Positions 33,192-44,599 are shown, counted from the first letter of the stretch. The stretch: DNA of 64,000 nt from Trichopria drosophilae (GCA_030407085.1 CM059586.1:32289501-32353500); one strand, 5' to 3'. Numbers and translations are program-made. Notes: generated by a model from the sequence alone, not told the origin.

Positions 33192-34587
33192 CCCATTAAA
33201 TATCGCACAAGGAGTGGTCACATTTTTAAACCTTCGACCATTTCCTTTTTTTTTGCAATTTCGTAATGGTTTCCTTTTATTTAAGAATGTTTAAATTTTT
33301 GCACTCCCATTTGTAGTATTTAAAAAAAAAAATACAGAACAAAATATTAAGATGGTATAATGTCAGATTATTGAAATTCAAAATGGCGAATGCAATATGT
33401 AAATTTTTGGAAATCCAAATTATTTTGATTGCAACTTTTTAGACATCGTTTTTTGGGGTTCTAAGAATGAATGTTTTATACTTTTTGTTGACTATAATTT
33501 ATTCAATAGATTACTGTATAACTGCTAAAATGAAAATTTATTTAAATTCTCTAGAATTAGGATGAATCTACAATTTCCATCAGTTTTTGGTGTAAGAAAT
33601 ATACTTGAAATAAATTGACCCCTTTTAGGTTTACATTTCGTAATTGTACCTTTTTCTAGTAAATCATTAATGCAATTTACATTTGGAGATGTACTAAATT
33701 TTTAAAAAATCCGCTAAATGTTAGCAAATAACCATCAACTATTCATAATAAGTATTAAGAGCGCAATTATCGTAATGATATGAATTAATTAGTAAAGTTA
33801 TATATTAATTGACTCAAATCATTACGATAATTGACTTAAAATGCAATTTTCTCGTGCGACGTGCTAACATTATGAAATCCAAAATATCGGACGTAACTTT
33901 TGAAGTTTAGTCGTACTGTGCTTTAATCTAATTTATTATAAGTGACTCAAAATTAAATTTCAGTTATAAAATATTTTGAAAGAAACTAAATGTTGTTATT
34001 TACAAACAATCGAAAGAAGGACAATTAATCTTGCTCAAACAATTAAATTAAAAATATTTAATGTGCAAGTGTAAGTATTAAAGAATCAAATTTCGTTGTG
34101 TTGTCCATTTGAGATTATTCTATATAAACTGCAGATTTATTAACAACAACTTCTTGCATAAAAAGTTCCAAGTAATGTGGTTTGTATTTTGAAAAATCTG
34201 TTTCTCATATTAGATGCGACATTTAAAATTTTCAAAGTCTATCATCAGATGTCATTATTGAACTGTTTCGTCTATCGAACATGGATATTAATTTTTTAAG
34301 CAAGATGAAAATTAAACAGATCCAAGTCGATATTATATTTCCTGAAGAAGATTTTAATAAATTCATAAAATAAAAAATTGTTGACACTTGTATATTTTTT
34401 CTTTTTACACCACGATTTTGAAAATGAAGAAAAGATTTTTGTTTTGTATACCTAAGATGTCTAGAATTGGTCTCGTTTTTAAATGACCTAAATTATTAAT
34501 TGTATTACACTAGTTTATATCATGACAAAGATGTGGGTTTTGCAGCAGCTTGAGGCAGTTCCGTCTACATAATTTGCAGTTAACGGG
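33192..34587. mobile_element. Probable TTAA-bounded element, short termini
   Basis: Begins at TTAA with CCCATTAAATATCG and ends with, reverse complemented, CCCGTTAACTGCAAATT at the TTAA 34588-34591. Its last 200 bp (CATGACAAAGAT, GTTTTGCAGCAG) are homologous to the right end of the element at 57536. It contains a core fragment at 33361-33400 (TGAAATTCAAAATGGCGAAT) and the hairpin at 33764. Unlike its relatives, long inverted arms are not visible, so the pairing of ends is less certain. Confidence 0.45.
33764..33833. repeat. 70 nt hairpin, 24/27 paired
   Basis: The left arm starts CAATTATCGTAATGATATG and the right arm ends CATTACGATAATTG; 27 nt stems with three mismatches and a 16 nt loop. 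Dimensions fit a miniature foldback or a pre-miRNA-like fold; nothing in the sequence decides between them. Confidence 0.6.
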
Positions 34588-34591
34588 TTAA

Positions 34592-36168
34592 CCCTTTTCG
34601 TCCCGAAAGTTTAGAATTTGGACACAACTTTCAACACTGTATCTTTTGTTCCAAATTGGGTTAGAAAAATTATAATTAGTAAAAATTGATAGATTTGGAT
34701 CTCCTCTTTCAAATGCCGTAGTCAGAATCAGACTTCAAAGAAAAATCTTATGATCATTTTGTGGAAGAAAATACTGAGTTTTTCGATGTTTCTTCGCAAG
34801 AATCGATTTTTTTTTTGGCGTTGAAAATGGCAATGCTGACCATTACAAAACATACTAATCGCGTCGTTTTGCTCAGTCCATTCTTGTTCCGTAGGATTTT
34901 TTTCAAAAAACAAAACGGCATCTTGTCCGCATTGCTACCTGGTACTATGACATAGGTTTAATAAACGTGAATGTCGGAGAAAATACATCGATCCTCCAAT
35001 GCCTAATTTCAAAGTTGTTTATTCCTGATGATAAACATAATACATTACCTACACGCCACTAATTCACAACGGTTTACATCAGGTTGTTTAGCCGTCAATA
35101 CATATTTTCCCGTTAATACATTATTTTTAGTACTTTTTAAATTTTATTTGTATTTTTATTATTTTTTAAATAATTTTTTGTACTCTTTCATTTTGATAAC
35201 ATTTTTTATACTAGATTTTTCCAAGAAATGATAACGGTAAATCAAATCAATAGTAATGTGGTAAATCTATGTAAGTTTATGAAGTGAATTGAAGCGAACC
35301 TTGCAAAATTTTTTATTACATTCTGAACAATAAGATGTTCATCTTTTACACTTGTCACAGGAACAATATCGTTTTTACTCTTCATTTTTGATAATGTGGG
35401 TCTCGAAAGGTTTTTAGACTTTCTTTGTATATAATCTGTGGTATCACTTACAGCGAAGTTTACTCTGATATTCGCCTTTATTAAGCCTACAAACGTCATA
35501 GTACCAGGTAGGAATACGCACATAATTGTCGTCCTGTACTCAATTTTTAGGTTATAAACCGACTATTCAGAAGTCACGATTGTAACTGGTCATTTTCAAT
35601 TTCACAAGCAAGTAATACGGAAACGTCGATAATTAATTAAGCGAAAATTAAAAAAAAAGGTATAAGTCCATTGTATATAACTAATTTGAGGTTACGAATG
35701 AATAATAATGAGAATAGGTATTCACAAATGAAAACAATTTCTTTTTCATCCCAATTCTCAATGATTTTAAACGTTACGCGGTCAAATGATCGATAATTGT
35801 GTGACAAAATGCAAAATTATAACTTGCAGACGCTATCTTGAAGCCGCCATATTGTTTTAAAAAAAAAAACCACGGGACAAGAAATGGCGAAGCAGAAAGA
35901 CGCGAATAGTATCTTTTGAAATGATCAGCATTGCCCTTTTCAATGTCAAAAAAACGCGATTCCTGCAAAGAAACGTCAAAAAATCAGGATTAAAAAAAAT
36001 CGGTCATAACATTTTTCTTTTAAATTTCCGACTGATTCTGACCATGACATTTGACGGAGGAGGTCCAAGTCTATCGATTTTGACTTAATTCAATGTTTTC
36101 TAAGAACGTGTGGAACAAAAATTACTGCGTTGAAAGTTCCAAATTCCGAACTTTTGGGACGAAAGAGG
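34592..36168. mobile_element. 1.6 kb TTAA-flanked long-TIR element
   Basis: TTAA on both sides (34588-34591, 36169-36172). Ends CCCTTTTCGTCCCGAAAG and, reverse complemented, CCTCTTTCGTCCCAAAAG. Arms of over 330 bp align: GTCAGAATCAG, GATGTTTCTTCGCA/GACGTTTCTTTGCA, GGCAATGCTGA.CATT, TTCTTGT.CCGT. A further inner pair, CTACCTGGTACTATGAC, lies at 34932 (plus) and about 35495-35511 (minus). The right arm holds about 300 extra bases. Largest of the TTAA group; it may retain a trace of coding sequence (35242-35523). Confidence 0.85.
35242..35523 (-). pseudogene. Possible remnant of an element-encoded protein
   Basis: A 93-codon minus-strand frame starting at ATG inside the TTAA element. It contains LPGTMTFVGLIKANIR followed by a Lys/Ser-rich stretch and SKNDIVPVTSVKDEHLIV. 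The VG..(K/R).N pattern faintly recalls a block of piggyBac-type transposases, and the TTAA/CCC termini fit that idea. However, I see no DDD catalytic residues, and the frame is far shorter than the roughly 600 residues usual for the family. Could equally be a chance frame. Confidence 0.25.
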
Positions 36169-36172
36169 TTAA

Positions 36173-38655
36173 GAGGGGAGTACAACCTTTATCGGATTAA
36201 AAGATCGTTTTTTTTTTTAAATAATCTAGAAGATGACTAAAACAGATTTCCGCGAGGAAATGAAGATGTTACTTTATATTATTAAAAAATTGCGGATTAT
36301 TATGTAATTACTGTAAGTTGCGATTGTGTAGTATTTTTATATCTCCGGTTTTATAAAACTAACAGACTCTCTACTGAACCAATCTGGTTTCATAAATCCA
36401 TTGTTGAATAATAACCAAATCCTCTTCGATGGGATAGTAATTATTTGAAAAAACATATTTCACGTTGTTTTTCTAATTTCAAATACGATTAAAAATAAAA
36501 TTTCAAATTTGATAAAAACCATTTTTTCATTAAATAGAAATTTCAAAAATGTTTTTCATAATAGCAATATAGCATATACATTTTTCTACTAAATATTTTT
36601 CTTTAAAGTCTGTGATTATGTAAAAGAAAAATCCATGAAAATGATATATTTCTCAATCGCATAAAAGTGGTCCTCCATAGACATAAAACGATTTGGTATT
36701 CAGTGCAAATTAAATGATGCATAATTAAGAAAATATTCAAAAACTAATCGTGTGTAGTTATTTCACTTAATATTTCATTGCACAAAATGTCATGATGAAA
36801 TAAATTAATTAGCTTCGATACAATTTGTTTTCATCAAAATTTCTCAATGTGGATTGTTTATAAATGTTTTTATGTGACCATTATTGATAAAAAGTAATTC
36901 AGCAATAATTAATCATACTGATGCATTTATTTAATTGCAATAATATTACACAACATGAAATTAACTTAATTAATTAACTAATCAATTATATTCGCAATAA
37001 GTAACGTTTTAGAATCTCTTTGTTTACTAGAATAAGATTTTAATTTACAATAGCAACAATCTATAATAATAATATTCGCTATTATTAAATCAATTAAAAA
37101 ATATTATTTATTCGGACAATTAGACAATTAGTACAATTTATATTGATAACATTAAACTTAAATATATTATTGTAACACACTGAATATGTAATATTTTTTA
37201 AATGACTGTAATATTTAAATTACACTCGAACATCATCCGTTTCATTTTATTTTTAGTGCTCCTCGGAATATACTTTCGTTTTTATTGTGCACCTACTTAG
37301 TTATTCAATCAGCATGTTTTATTGGTCCTGTAAATTGAAAAAATATTATTTATACAAATATGTATGCCACTTTTTTCTAAATAAACGAATACATCTTGTA
37401 ATTCGAATTTTCTTTTTATTAATGTACAATAAAAGAGATTATTGCTATTTATTAAATAATAATTGAAAGTAAGATAAATTTATTTTTACAAATCAGCGCT
37501 GTTAACTGTGTTAGCTATGACTATAATAAAAAAAGTGAAAATTACAAGAATGAATGGAAGAAATTTCGGTTTGACCCAGAAAAAAAGTTGTACCTATGGT
37601 GACCTACAAATTTTTCCGGGTTCTTTCGGCTGGATACCAAAGTTAGTTTCTATGTCAATGCATCCGGCAGTATTTTTTAAGTAGTATTTTTAGTTTCCGG
37701 AATTAAAATAAATCGTAGAGTTTTTATATACTTCTTTCGTTTTTGTTGGCTATAATGTTTTTTTTTTACAGAACACGCCATGTTTAGTTTACATCGTGTA
37801 GTCTTTGGTACTAAATTAAAAATATATTTAAAATAAATACTTAGTTCTACTGAAGTTTAATTACATTAATTAAAGGCAAAATATGAGACAGCATTAAATT
37901 TTATTGCTTAAAAGAAAAACTTGCAATCTTTATGTTAAAGAATAATCTATTTAAATATGCTCATAACATTTAAATACATATTTATTATTTTACTTTAATA
38001 TGAAAATATTTATTAACAAGTTTTTTATATTACTGTGATATATTAATGAAATAAAATCAGTTTCTTCATTCCTTAACAATTGTGAGAAATGGTATTAGAC
38101 GCTGATTTACAACCTGAATTCTTAAATGTAAATTAAAATTATTACCAAACAGAGATATTCATATTTATAAAATTCTTTAATTTTGTTACATGGTATACCG
38201 TTAAAATATTATTAAACTTTAGGATGGGGTTGAGACAAAATAAATTTAAAATGTAATATAAAATCACGGTTGAAATAAAATGTTTAATTTATGGATAAAA
38301 GTTTTGAAATAATATTTACTTTAAATTACATTTGTAATATACTTTTGTATTTATCTTAAATTTCATTAACTAATGTCCAAATTAAATAAAATCTACATTT
38401 AAACTCACATTATTAACATATATATTTCAAAAATGTTTACTACGCTCAAGACTTCATTTCTAAAAACACATTTTTAGTTTAATATTTTTCCGATTTTGAT
38501 TTCATCGAAAATATTTGAACCAATTTATATAAAATAGTTATCTATATTTTAAAAAGAGCTCCCAATTTGAATCTCTGGCAAAAAAAAGGACATTATCAAA
38601 TTTCAAGTTGCCGATGAGAGGAATTCCTGAGGCTTCACAAGATGATTTGACTAAA
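36173..38655. other. Extremely AT-rich stretch without genes
   Basis: Among the most AT-rich parts of the window; CpG is almost absent from 36480 to 38560. No gene, RNA, TIR pair or tandem array supported. Confidence 0.55.
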
Positions 38656-38900
38656 CTCTCTAAATTTGAATACGTCCAAAACTACTACAGAAAAAGTAAA
38701 AAGTAGGTCACTAATTCAAGCCGTCACGGTTTTTAATAATGACGAGTAAAAAAAAAGTAATTCTTTAAAAAACTTCTTGATTTAAAAATAATAGTTGAAT
38801 ATAATTGAAGGATTAGTACTTTTTTAGTCTTTATGAATGATTAGTAATGGGGTTAGGAACCATATTTCCACTTTTTATTTAGTAGACTTTCGCATTTTGG
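38656..38900. mobile_element. TACTAA-rich MITE, partial copy 3
   Basis: Left end CTCTCTAAATTTGAATACG then AAAACTACTACAG matches copy 2 at 11819. It continues with AAAAAGTAGGTCACTAATTC as in copies 1 and 2 (AAGTGAGTCACC). The right terminus is not recognisable. Confidence 0.55.
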
Positions 38901-39090
38901 ATAATTCGTATTATTTATTGTTTACTTAACAACAAGAATGCTGAATACGAAATTGAGCGATAGAGGATTTTAATTTTGTATAATTGCAACACTAAAAGAC
39001 TTCGATTTAACCACATTTATACACTTTACAATATAAACAACGTTATTTTTATCAGTCAATATAAGTTATACATTAAGTTTAATTTAACTT

Positions 39091-39109
39091 TATATATATA
39101 TATATATAT
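39091..39109. repeat. (TA)n microsatellite
   Basis: About nine TA dinucleotides in a row. Simple sequence repeat. Confidence 0.9.
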
Positions 39110-39309
39110 TTATTGAAACAAAACATTTTTTTATACTTTGAATGATACAAACTTTAAGATCAGTTTGATGTCATCGTATATACGAAAGTAAATTCGTTAT
39201 TAATACTTAACATCCAATAACGTCCATACATTAATTACAAAATGACTGGATAATACAACAATTAGAATTACAGTTATCTGTATTAAATTTTGTTTGCTAT
39301 AGTTGGGGC

Positions 39310-40370
39310 TATAAAATATATTAAATGTTAGAATGGACTCACTCATCCTGTAAATGACGATGAGGATACACAATGGTCCATAATGAATAGAAATAATGGT
39401 ATAGACAATGATGATACATGAGGATCATGAATGAAGAAAGTTTTATAATGTTGAGTCATAACATCTGTACCTTTGTTCATTGCAGTATACCAACAATCAA
39501 TGGCTACCAATATCAGATCATATCACTTGAAACCATCCATCGGCATAATGAGAATTAAACCTAATTCGACATCATAAGTTACATCAGTGTTCGTTAGAAA
39601 CATCATCGACCACTGTCTCCAGTACCATGTCATAATTATCTAATGCCTCTATCAGTTATGATCACAAGTAATCGTCATCACCTATCATCAGCTGGTGATA
39701 TTCTGTCACTATTTCTAATCCTCTTCTTATTAAGTACAGGGTTAGAAATCCCATACAGTAGTTCAGATAGACTTTCAATTTATCTGATATCCTTCAGTCC
39801 AGAAAACATAATTTGTGTACGTAACTTTCCTATGCACTGAAAATGTATCTGTAAATAGGAAAAAAGGTTCCCTGCGCTAACAAATCGATGCAATACAGTT
39901 GAGTCTCTTATCATGAAAATCAAAATTATTGCAGAAAGAAAATGTCTTCCAGTGCAGAAATAACGTCTATAATATAATAACACGGCTACTTTAATATTGA
40001 TCAGACCTTAATCCGACCATGATTACTAGCTGACCAGATTCCTAATCAAGATTCAATAAGACATGCCTTATCAGAAATTCAGAAATGATACATGATCACC
40101 AAATCGGTATCCACAGGTATTGTCTAACGATAACGTCACAACCATTAGGCACTGAAAAGATGAATCAATTCATACAATTTTTAATGAATGTTAGTATTGA
40201 ATATGTCTTATTGTAAGTTTCAAATCGAAGTACAATTAATGTAGCCATATTAATAATCTCACCTATAAGGAATGAAAATTCGACACTCAATAGTTATTAA
40301 CAGTAGAGTCTATTCATACATATACACCAATTTTTAATTTTAAAAATTCAAAATATATACACCATTCAGT
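39310..40370. other. GATGAT/ATCATC-rich stretch, no gene
   Basis: Unusually frequent ATGATGATAC, GAGGATCATGAATGA, CATCATCGACC and GTCATCACCTATCATCAGC words, more complex than a microsatellite. Reminiscent of 49840-50010. The 67-codon minus frame at 39780-39983 is not recognised. No TIR boundaries found. Confidence 0.35.
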
Positions 40371-40382
40371 CATGTCATGCTC

Positions 40383-40390
40383 GTGACGTC
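40383..40390. promoter_or_regulatory. CRE octamer TGACGTCA beside a GC-rich patch
   Basis: Third CREB/ATF palindrome, followed at once by the GC-rich run AGCCCGCCCTTCCGGAGG (40391-40408). Regulatory reading is inference. Confidence 0.25.
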
Positions 40391-40442
40391 ATAGCCCGCC
40401 CTTCCGGAGGCCCCATCCCGCAAGGTAGGGGAAACAGAGAGC

Positions 40443-40633
40443 GGCGATGGGTAAATATAACGAGACGAAACCGGGCAAATATGCTGGGGCGTAAATATAG
40501 GGAGGCGCAATTATACTGGGGCTTTGTTGTACTTAGAATCCCAAAATTGCTGTGTCTTAGATCAATTATTGTGAATATCTTATAGCAATCAACAAAAATG
40601 TTATTGACGCCTGAAAAAAAATTGCCCATCGCC
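40443..40633. mobile_element. MITE with tandem GGGCNNAAATAT units
   Basis: Ends GGCGATGGGTAAAT and, reverse complemented, GGCGATGGGCAATT. The left side is an array of related units: GGGTAAATATAACGAG, GGGCAAATATGCTGG, GGGCGTAAATATAGGG, GGCGCAATTATACTGGGG. Such subterminal arrays are usual for transposase binding. No clear target duplication; no frame. Confidence 0.55.
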
Positions 40634-40783
40634 TGAGATTAGGGACCCGGATCAGGCCCTGATCAAATAAAAGATACATTCCTAATCAAGCCCTATGAAC
40701 TGGTTTGTTCAAAATTATTTAATTGAAAGGTATAATCCATGTTATCAATAGTACCTATTTCCTTCAATCATCTGCACTTAACC

Positions 40784-41999
40784 CATTAACGTCCAATATG
40801 ACGAGAACAGATTTGGTAAGGTAAATCGCACAATGAAATTAGACTAAAACGATGTTTGCATCTGTGCACGAAAGCCTACAAAGATTAGAATCACTTTTCA
40901 TTCATCTTTTCGAATTTATAATGCCGAAATTACTTGCGAACAAATCCAATATCACCTCCACAATCAAGTCTGCTTCGTTCAAAAAATAAAAAATTCGAAA
41001 AGTAATATTTTCAAAAGACATATAAATGTGTTATCGAAAAATTAGGTGCTTGTGCTTCTCAACCACGTTTATATTTACACTTTTAATTAAAAAAATTCAC
41101 AAATGTAACTTTTGCTACCGCAATCCTGAATTTTGACATTCTATATGAACATTGCCCCAAATTGATAAATGTTTAACTTGAACTGTCATCTTCTTATAAG
41201 TTCAAAATATTAACCGGCGAAATGGATCATTTGAAGGAGCTAAAATGGTTAAATGTACGAAAAAAACGAGAAGGAATCAGAAAAAAGGAAGAGCTAAGAA
41301 ATTAAAAGAAAGGGGATAAAAATGTACTTTGCAACATTGCTATTCGCATTTTTACAACTGTTGGATTCTTTTGTTTCAGAACGTATTGTACATTTTAGTA
41401 CTATTTAATATTAATATAACAGACACTGGCACTCGCTTAAGCGTTGTTCATGAATAAATATCTATTTCTGAATGTATCAAGCAACGGTACCAAAAAAATT
41501 AGAAGTGTGCTTGCATCTTTATTTTCAAAAATGTCTACTTCAAAATTGAAAGGTTCTGGAGATTTGCCCATATACAAGCTGAACTACAGAATTGAATAAG
41601 TCATTAACTGTCTTTCAGTAACTAGCCTAAAATAGTTCTATGTTAACTATGTCAACAAGATTCAGGTCGCTAAAAAAGATCTTGTTACGACCTACAGTCT
41701 ATACTCCAACAATAGTTCAATTCATCACAACATTTTTTTTAGTGAGTCTTTCAATATATGAACGCGATTTTTGAAAATTCTTTTTTTTTTAATTTGTAGG
41801 GTTCATGGATCAAATTCAGATTATAAAAAAAGAAAGCTGCAGAGGATTCGAGAGCTTCAAGTCGAGACAATGAATAATGTGAGTTTGAAGAGGCCCAAAC
41901 CTGGATCCTTTTTTAAATGATCCATAGTTAATAAGAAGGTTCAGTATGTACCATGGATGATTCGGTGTTACGTGGGGTAGGCAAGGAAAACACAACATT
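40784..41999. other. Orphan TTAA element end, then AT-rich DNA
   Basis: TTAA plus CCCATTAACGTCCAATATG at about 40788 has the same form as the left ends at 33192 and 57192, but no right partner is found. The remainder shows no gene. The two short minus frames near 41816-41998 are not recognised. Confidence 0.4.
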
Positions 42000-42187
42000 T
42001 AATTTAGTAAAACCAGTCGGTTCGGCTCGTCGACGAACTTCGGCGGCACCCAAACCACGGAGCGAGTTCCTGATTCGACTTGATGGTGGGCTGGGGCTCT
42101 TTCAAAAATGAAAGTTCGTCCTCGCATATTCCGGCCGTCGCGGTGTGCCGTCACGAGTTTCACCAAATATTCGCCACGTACGTGCAC
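41999..42187 (-). other. GC-rich open stretch, candidate exon (hypothetical)
   Basis: About 190 bp with high local GC and CpG (TCGGCTCGTCGACGAACTTC, CCGGCCGTCGCGG) in an AT-rich setting. The minus strand is open for 62 codons from an ATG (MHVRGEYLVKLVTAHRDG..., ending in a stop at 41999). The product matches no family I know. The plus strand is open across much of the same DNA (42080-42283), so strand is not decided. It may be a short gene, a 5' exon or a CpG-rich regulatory site. Confidence 0.25.
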
Positions 42188-42985
42188 ACGCTTCGTAGAT
42201 TGCGGATTTTTCGTTTATATATACTTCGTAGATTTAAGAGTGAAATCGAACATTTCGAAAACGAAATTATAACTCCATTCTGATTTCAGATAATTCTTAT
42301 GCGCAAAAAATCGTCGCAGTTTTTGCAAATTTTGATTTTTTTATTTTTCTTTGTTTTTTTCTTTTGTTTCTCTTTCTTTGTCCTATTTCAAATTAATACC
42401 CATTCTAAGTGTCATGAATTTCAGAAAATTCTAAGTTATGTGCCATTGAAAATGTTTGAACTCCATTTACAGTGTTTTTCATTTCACATACGACCCTTAT
42501 AGAAAAAATATATATCGAAATGTATCCCGCGTATATGAAAATCATGTAGGATATATTTGGGCTAGATGTACACTATTCGCTAAATATGCCGGATATATCT
42601 CGTGTAAATATCCAAAAGATATTACAGAAATACATTTCAGGATGTATCCCACTCGTCGCACTAATAAATGGATTTCTTATACTTTTATTTTTGGGTACAT
42701 ATTGGGGTGTCCATTGTTTTGACAATTTTTACATTTCCCATCCGAAAACTTGTTAAAAATAAATTTTAAAAAAACTGTTTTCCAAAAGGAAAAATGGCTT
42801 AATTGATAATAATATGATTAATAAAGCGGTTGTGACCCTTAGCGAGTCGAAACAATAACTTCCCGATCAATCTCTCGTATTTTATTCCGGTTTATTTAAC
42901 GGACTGGCTATATTCACGTACGTTTTCCATATTTTGCGTGATATAGAGAGGTTCTATTTCCGAAATCTACCCATTATTTCTTAAA
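42188..42985. other. AT-rich stretch without genes
   Basis: Overlapping plus frames at 42299-42502 and 42456-42722 give Phe- or Tyr-rich low-complexity products. Recurrent TATATCG/GGATATAT words near 42510-42660 (GTAGGATATATTTGG, GCCGGATATATCTCG) hint at a decayed repeat. Nothing firmer. Confidence 0.35.
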
Positions 42986-42991
42986 AAAATC

Positions 42992-43132
42992 ACGGACAGC
43001 AATTATTTTATTGTTTTTTTGGGTTCTTTGGGGTCTGAAACGTCGACATTTGATGAAAAACTGTAGGGTAATTTTTTGGCGGGAAGTGACCAAATTCAAT
43101 ACTTCGTCCAGACCTTTCGTCTGGGTCGAAGT
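42992..43132. mobile_element. Truncated copy of the palindromic-end element
   Basis: Matches 9298-9440 closely: TTTGGGTTC.TT.GGG, CTGAAACGT.GACATTTGA, GGGTAATTTTTTGGC.GGAA and the terminal hairpin ACTTCGTCCAGAC / GTCTGGGTCGAAGT. Hairpin pairing is kept although loop bases differ. Left part missing. Confidence 0.8.
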
Positions 43133-43147
43133 AATAACACTATACAT

Positions 43148-43567
43148 AAGCCGACAAGTCAGAAAACCGACAGTCAAAAAGCCGACAAATAACAAAACCG
43201 ACTAGTAAAAAATCGGCATATTGTAAAGGGGTGCGGGTTGAAAAACGGACAAATCAAAAAGCCGACAGGTCAAAATACCGACAGCCAAAAAACCGACAAT
43301 CCAAAAGCCGACAATCAAGAAACCGACGAATAAAAAAATTGACTGTGCTTGTCCATGTGTCTATATTTTTATGTGTCGGCTTCTTGACTGTCGGCTTTTC
43401 GACTGTCGGATTTAAGACTGTCGGATTTTTGACCTGTCGGCTTTTCGATTTGTCGGTTTTTCGATCCGCACCCTTGTAAAGAGAATAATACTTTTACCGT
43501 GTGGGCTTTTTAATATGTCGGTTTTTTACTTGTCGGCTTCTTGATATGTCGGCTTTTTTATTTCTCA
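43148..43567. mobile_element. Outer GCCGACA-array element, split by an inner one
   Basis: Left segment (43148-43228): GCCGACAAGTCAGAAAACCG and ACAGTCAAAAAGCCGACA units. Right segment (43474-43567): their mirror image, TGTCGGTTTTTTACTTGTCG and GCTTCTTGATATGTCGG. Same unit as the inner element, so an older relative into which the younger copy landed. Outer ends are not sharp. Confidence 0.65.
43221..43481. mobile_element. Inner hAT-like element with GCCGACA arrays, 8 bp duplication
   Basis: Element 43229-43473 between exact 8 bp repeats TTGTAAAG (43221-43228, 43474-43481). TIRs GGGTGCGGGTTGAAAAAC and, reverse complemented, GGGTGCGGATCGAAAAAC. Almost the whole 245 bp consists of about 16 bp units of the form AAAAAGCCGACARTC, facing inward from both ends. 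No room for a transposase; moved in trans. A hAT-type target length is inferred from the 8 bp duplication. Confidence 0.85.
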
Positions 43568-43573
43568 GTTTTT

Positions 43574-43580
43574 GCACGCA

Positions 43581-43611
<31 letters not shown>

Positions 43612-43634
43612 TTTTTTTACACACACACACACAC
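43574..43634. repeat. (CACG)n/(CA)n compound microsatellite
   Basis: GCAC/ACGC tetranucleotide run, then CA dinucleotides, a T7 interruption and a second CA run. The 77-codon frame over it is a reading of the repeat. Confidence 0.9.
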
Positions 43635-44377
43635 ATATTTTTAAGTTTATACAGTGCATATGTATGTGTCATATTTGTTTACATTAATATTCCGCAATTA
43701 AAGTCTATTTTTTTTTGCAAATTAGATTTTACCCACAATTTTTTGTACGTAAAAATCCAATTGTATTACATATACCTAAAGAATATAATTAAAAAAGTCA
43801 AATAACAAAATATGCTCATCCAACGAATATAAACAATAAGCTGATCAATAAACGTATATGTTCATACAAAATATTCCACCAAAACTCATAAGATTATTGC
43901 ATCTAATATTAAAAAATATAACATAAAAATTACTCATATCGACATTCTTTATCCATCTATAGAAAGTATGTCAAAAACTAGAAAATTATGACGTTTTAAG
44001 CAATATGACACCATTTAAAATGAATAAATGCTATTTTTTAAATTATTTTAAAATCTGATTTTAAATGCAAATTTTAATCTGACAGATTGGTTGTAATTAA
44101 AAAAAATCCATCATATTTCCGGTATTTTCTTAATTTTTCCAAAAAGTGGAGTTACCTGTTTTTTCCTAGTGACTCTAAAATTAAATGTAATAATGATGGT
44201 GCTAGCATAGTAGAAAAAGGGTCCAGTTTTTAGCTAATTTATTTCCAGTTTCGTTAGTTCCCACGTTAAAGGTATAGTAAAACTGGCCAATGAACATAAA
44301 ACTGGACAGATTTCTATACCAGGATACATATGTTAGTGAAACAAAAAGAAATTCTGAAATATGATGCGAAGCTAGTA
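43635..44377. other. AT-rich stretch without genes
   Basis: No gene, RNA or paired element seen. Confidence 0.5.
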
Positions 44378-44587
44378 TACGGAAAAAAATTGTCTGGGTT
44401 CTTCCCAAAAATCAGATTTGTGATATTCACAAACCGAGAAGTTTGTGTTAAACCCAAACTTATTTGTAATAATAACAAGAAAGTTTGTGTTACAAACAAG
44501 AGAAGGTTGCGATGATCCCAAACCTGTGAGGTTGTGATTATCACAAATCTGGTTTTTAGGAAGAACCCAGATACTTTTTTTCCGTGA
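44378..44587. mobile_element. 210 bp MITE, ACGGAAAAAAA termini
   Basis: TIRs of about 47 bp: left ACGGAAAAAAATTGTCTGGG then TTCTTCCCAAAAATCAG; right reverse complement ACGGAAAAAAAGTATCTGGG then TTCTTCCTAAAAACCAG. TA lies just outside each end, allowing a one-base indel. The terminal dozen bases match the MITE at 1586. The interior holds several GTTTGTGTTA/CACAAAC words. Non-coding. Confidence 0.85.
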
Positions 44588-44599
44588 TAGATCTTCACA

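Noticed and set aside
43148..43567. CRISPR-like array (regular GCCGACA repeats)
   Set aside because: Units are short and mirrored, have no unique spacers and lie between target duplications; the genome is eukaryotic in character.
43574..43805. 77-codon frame beginning MHARTHARTH
   Set aside because: Direct translation of the CACG/CA microsatellite.
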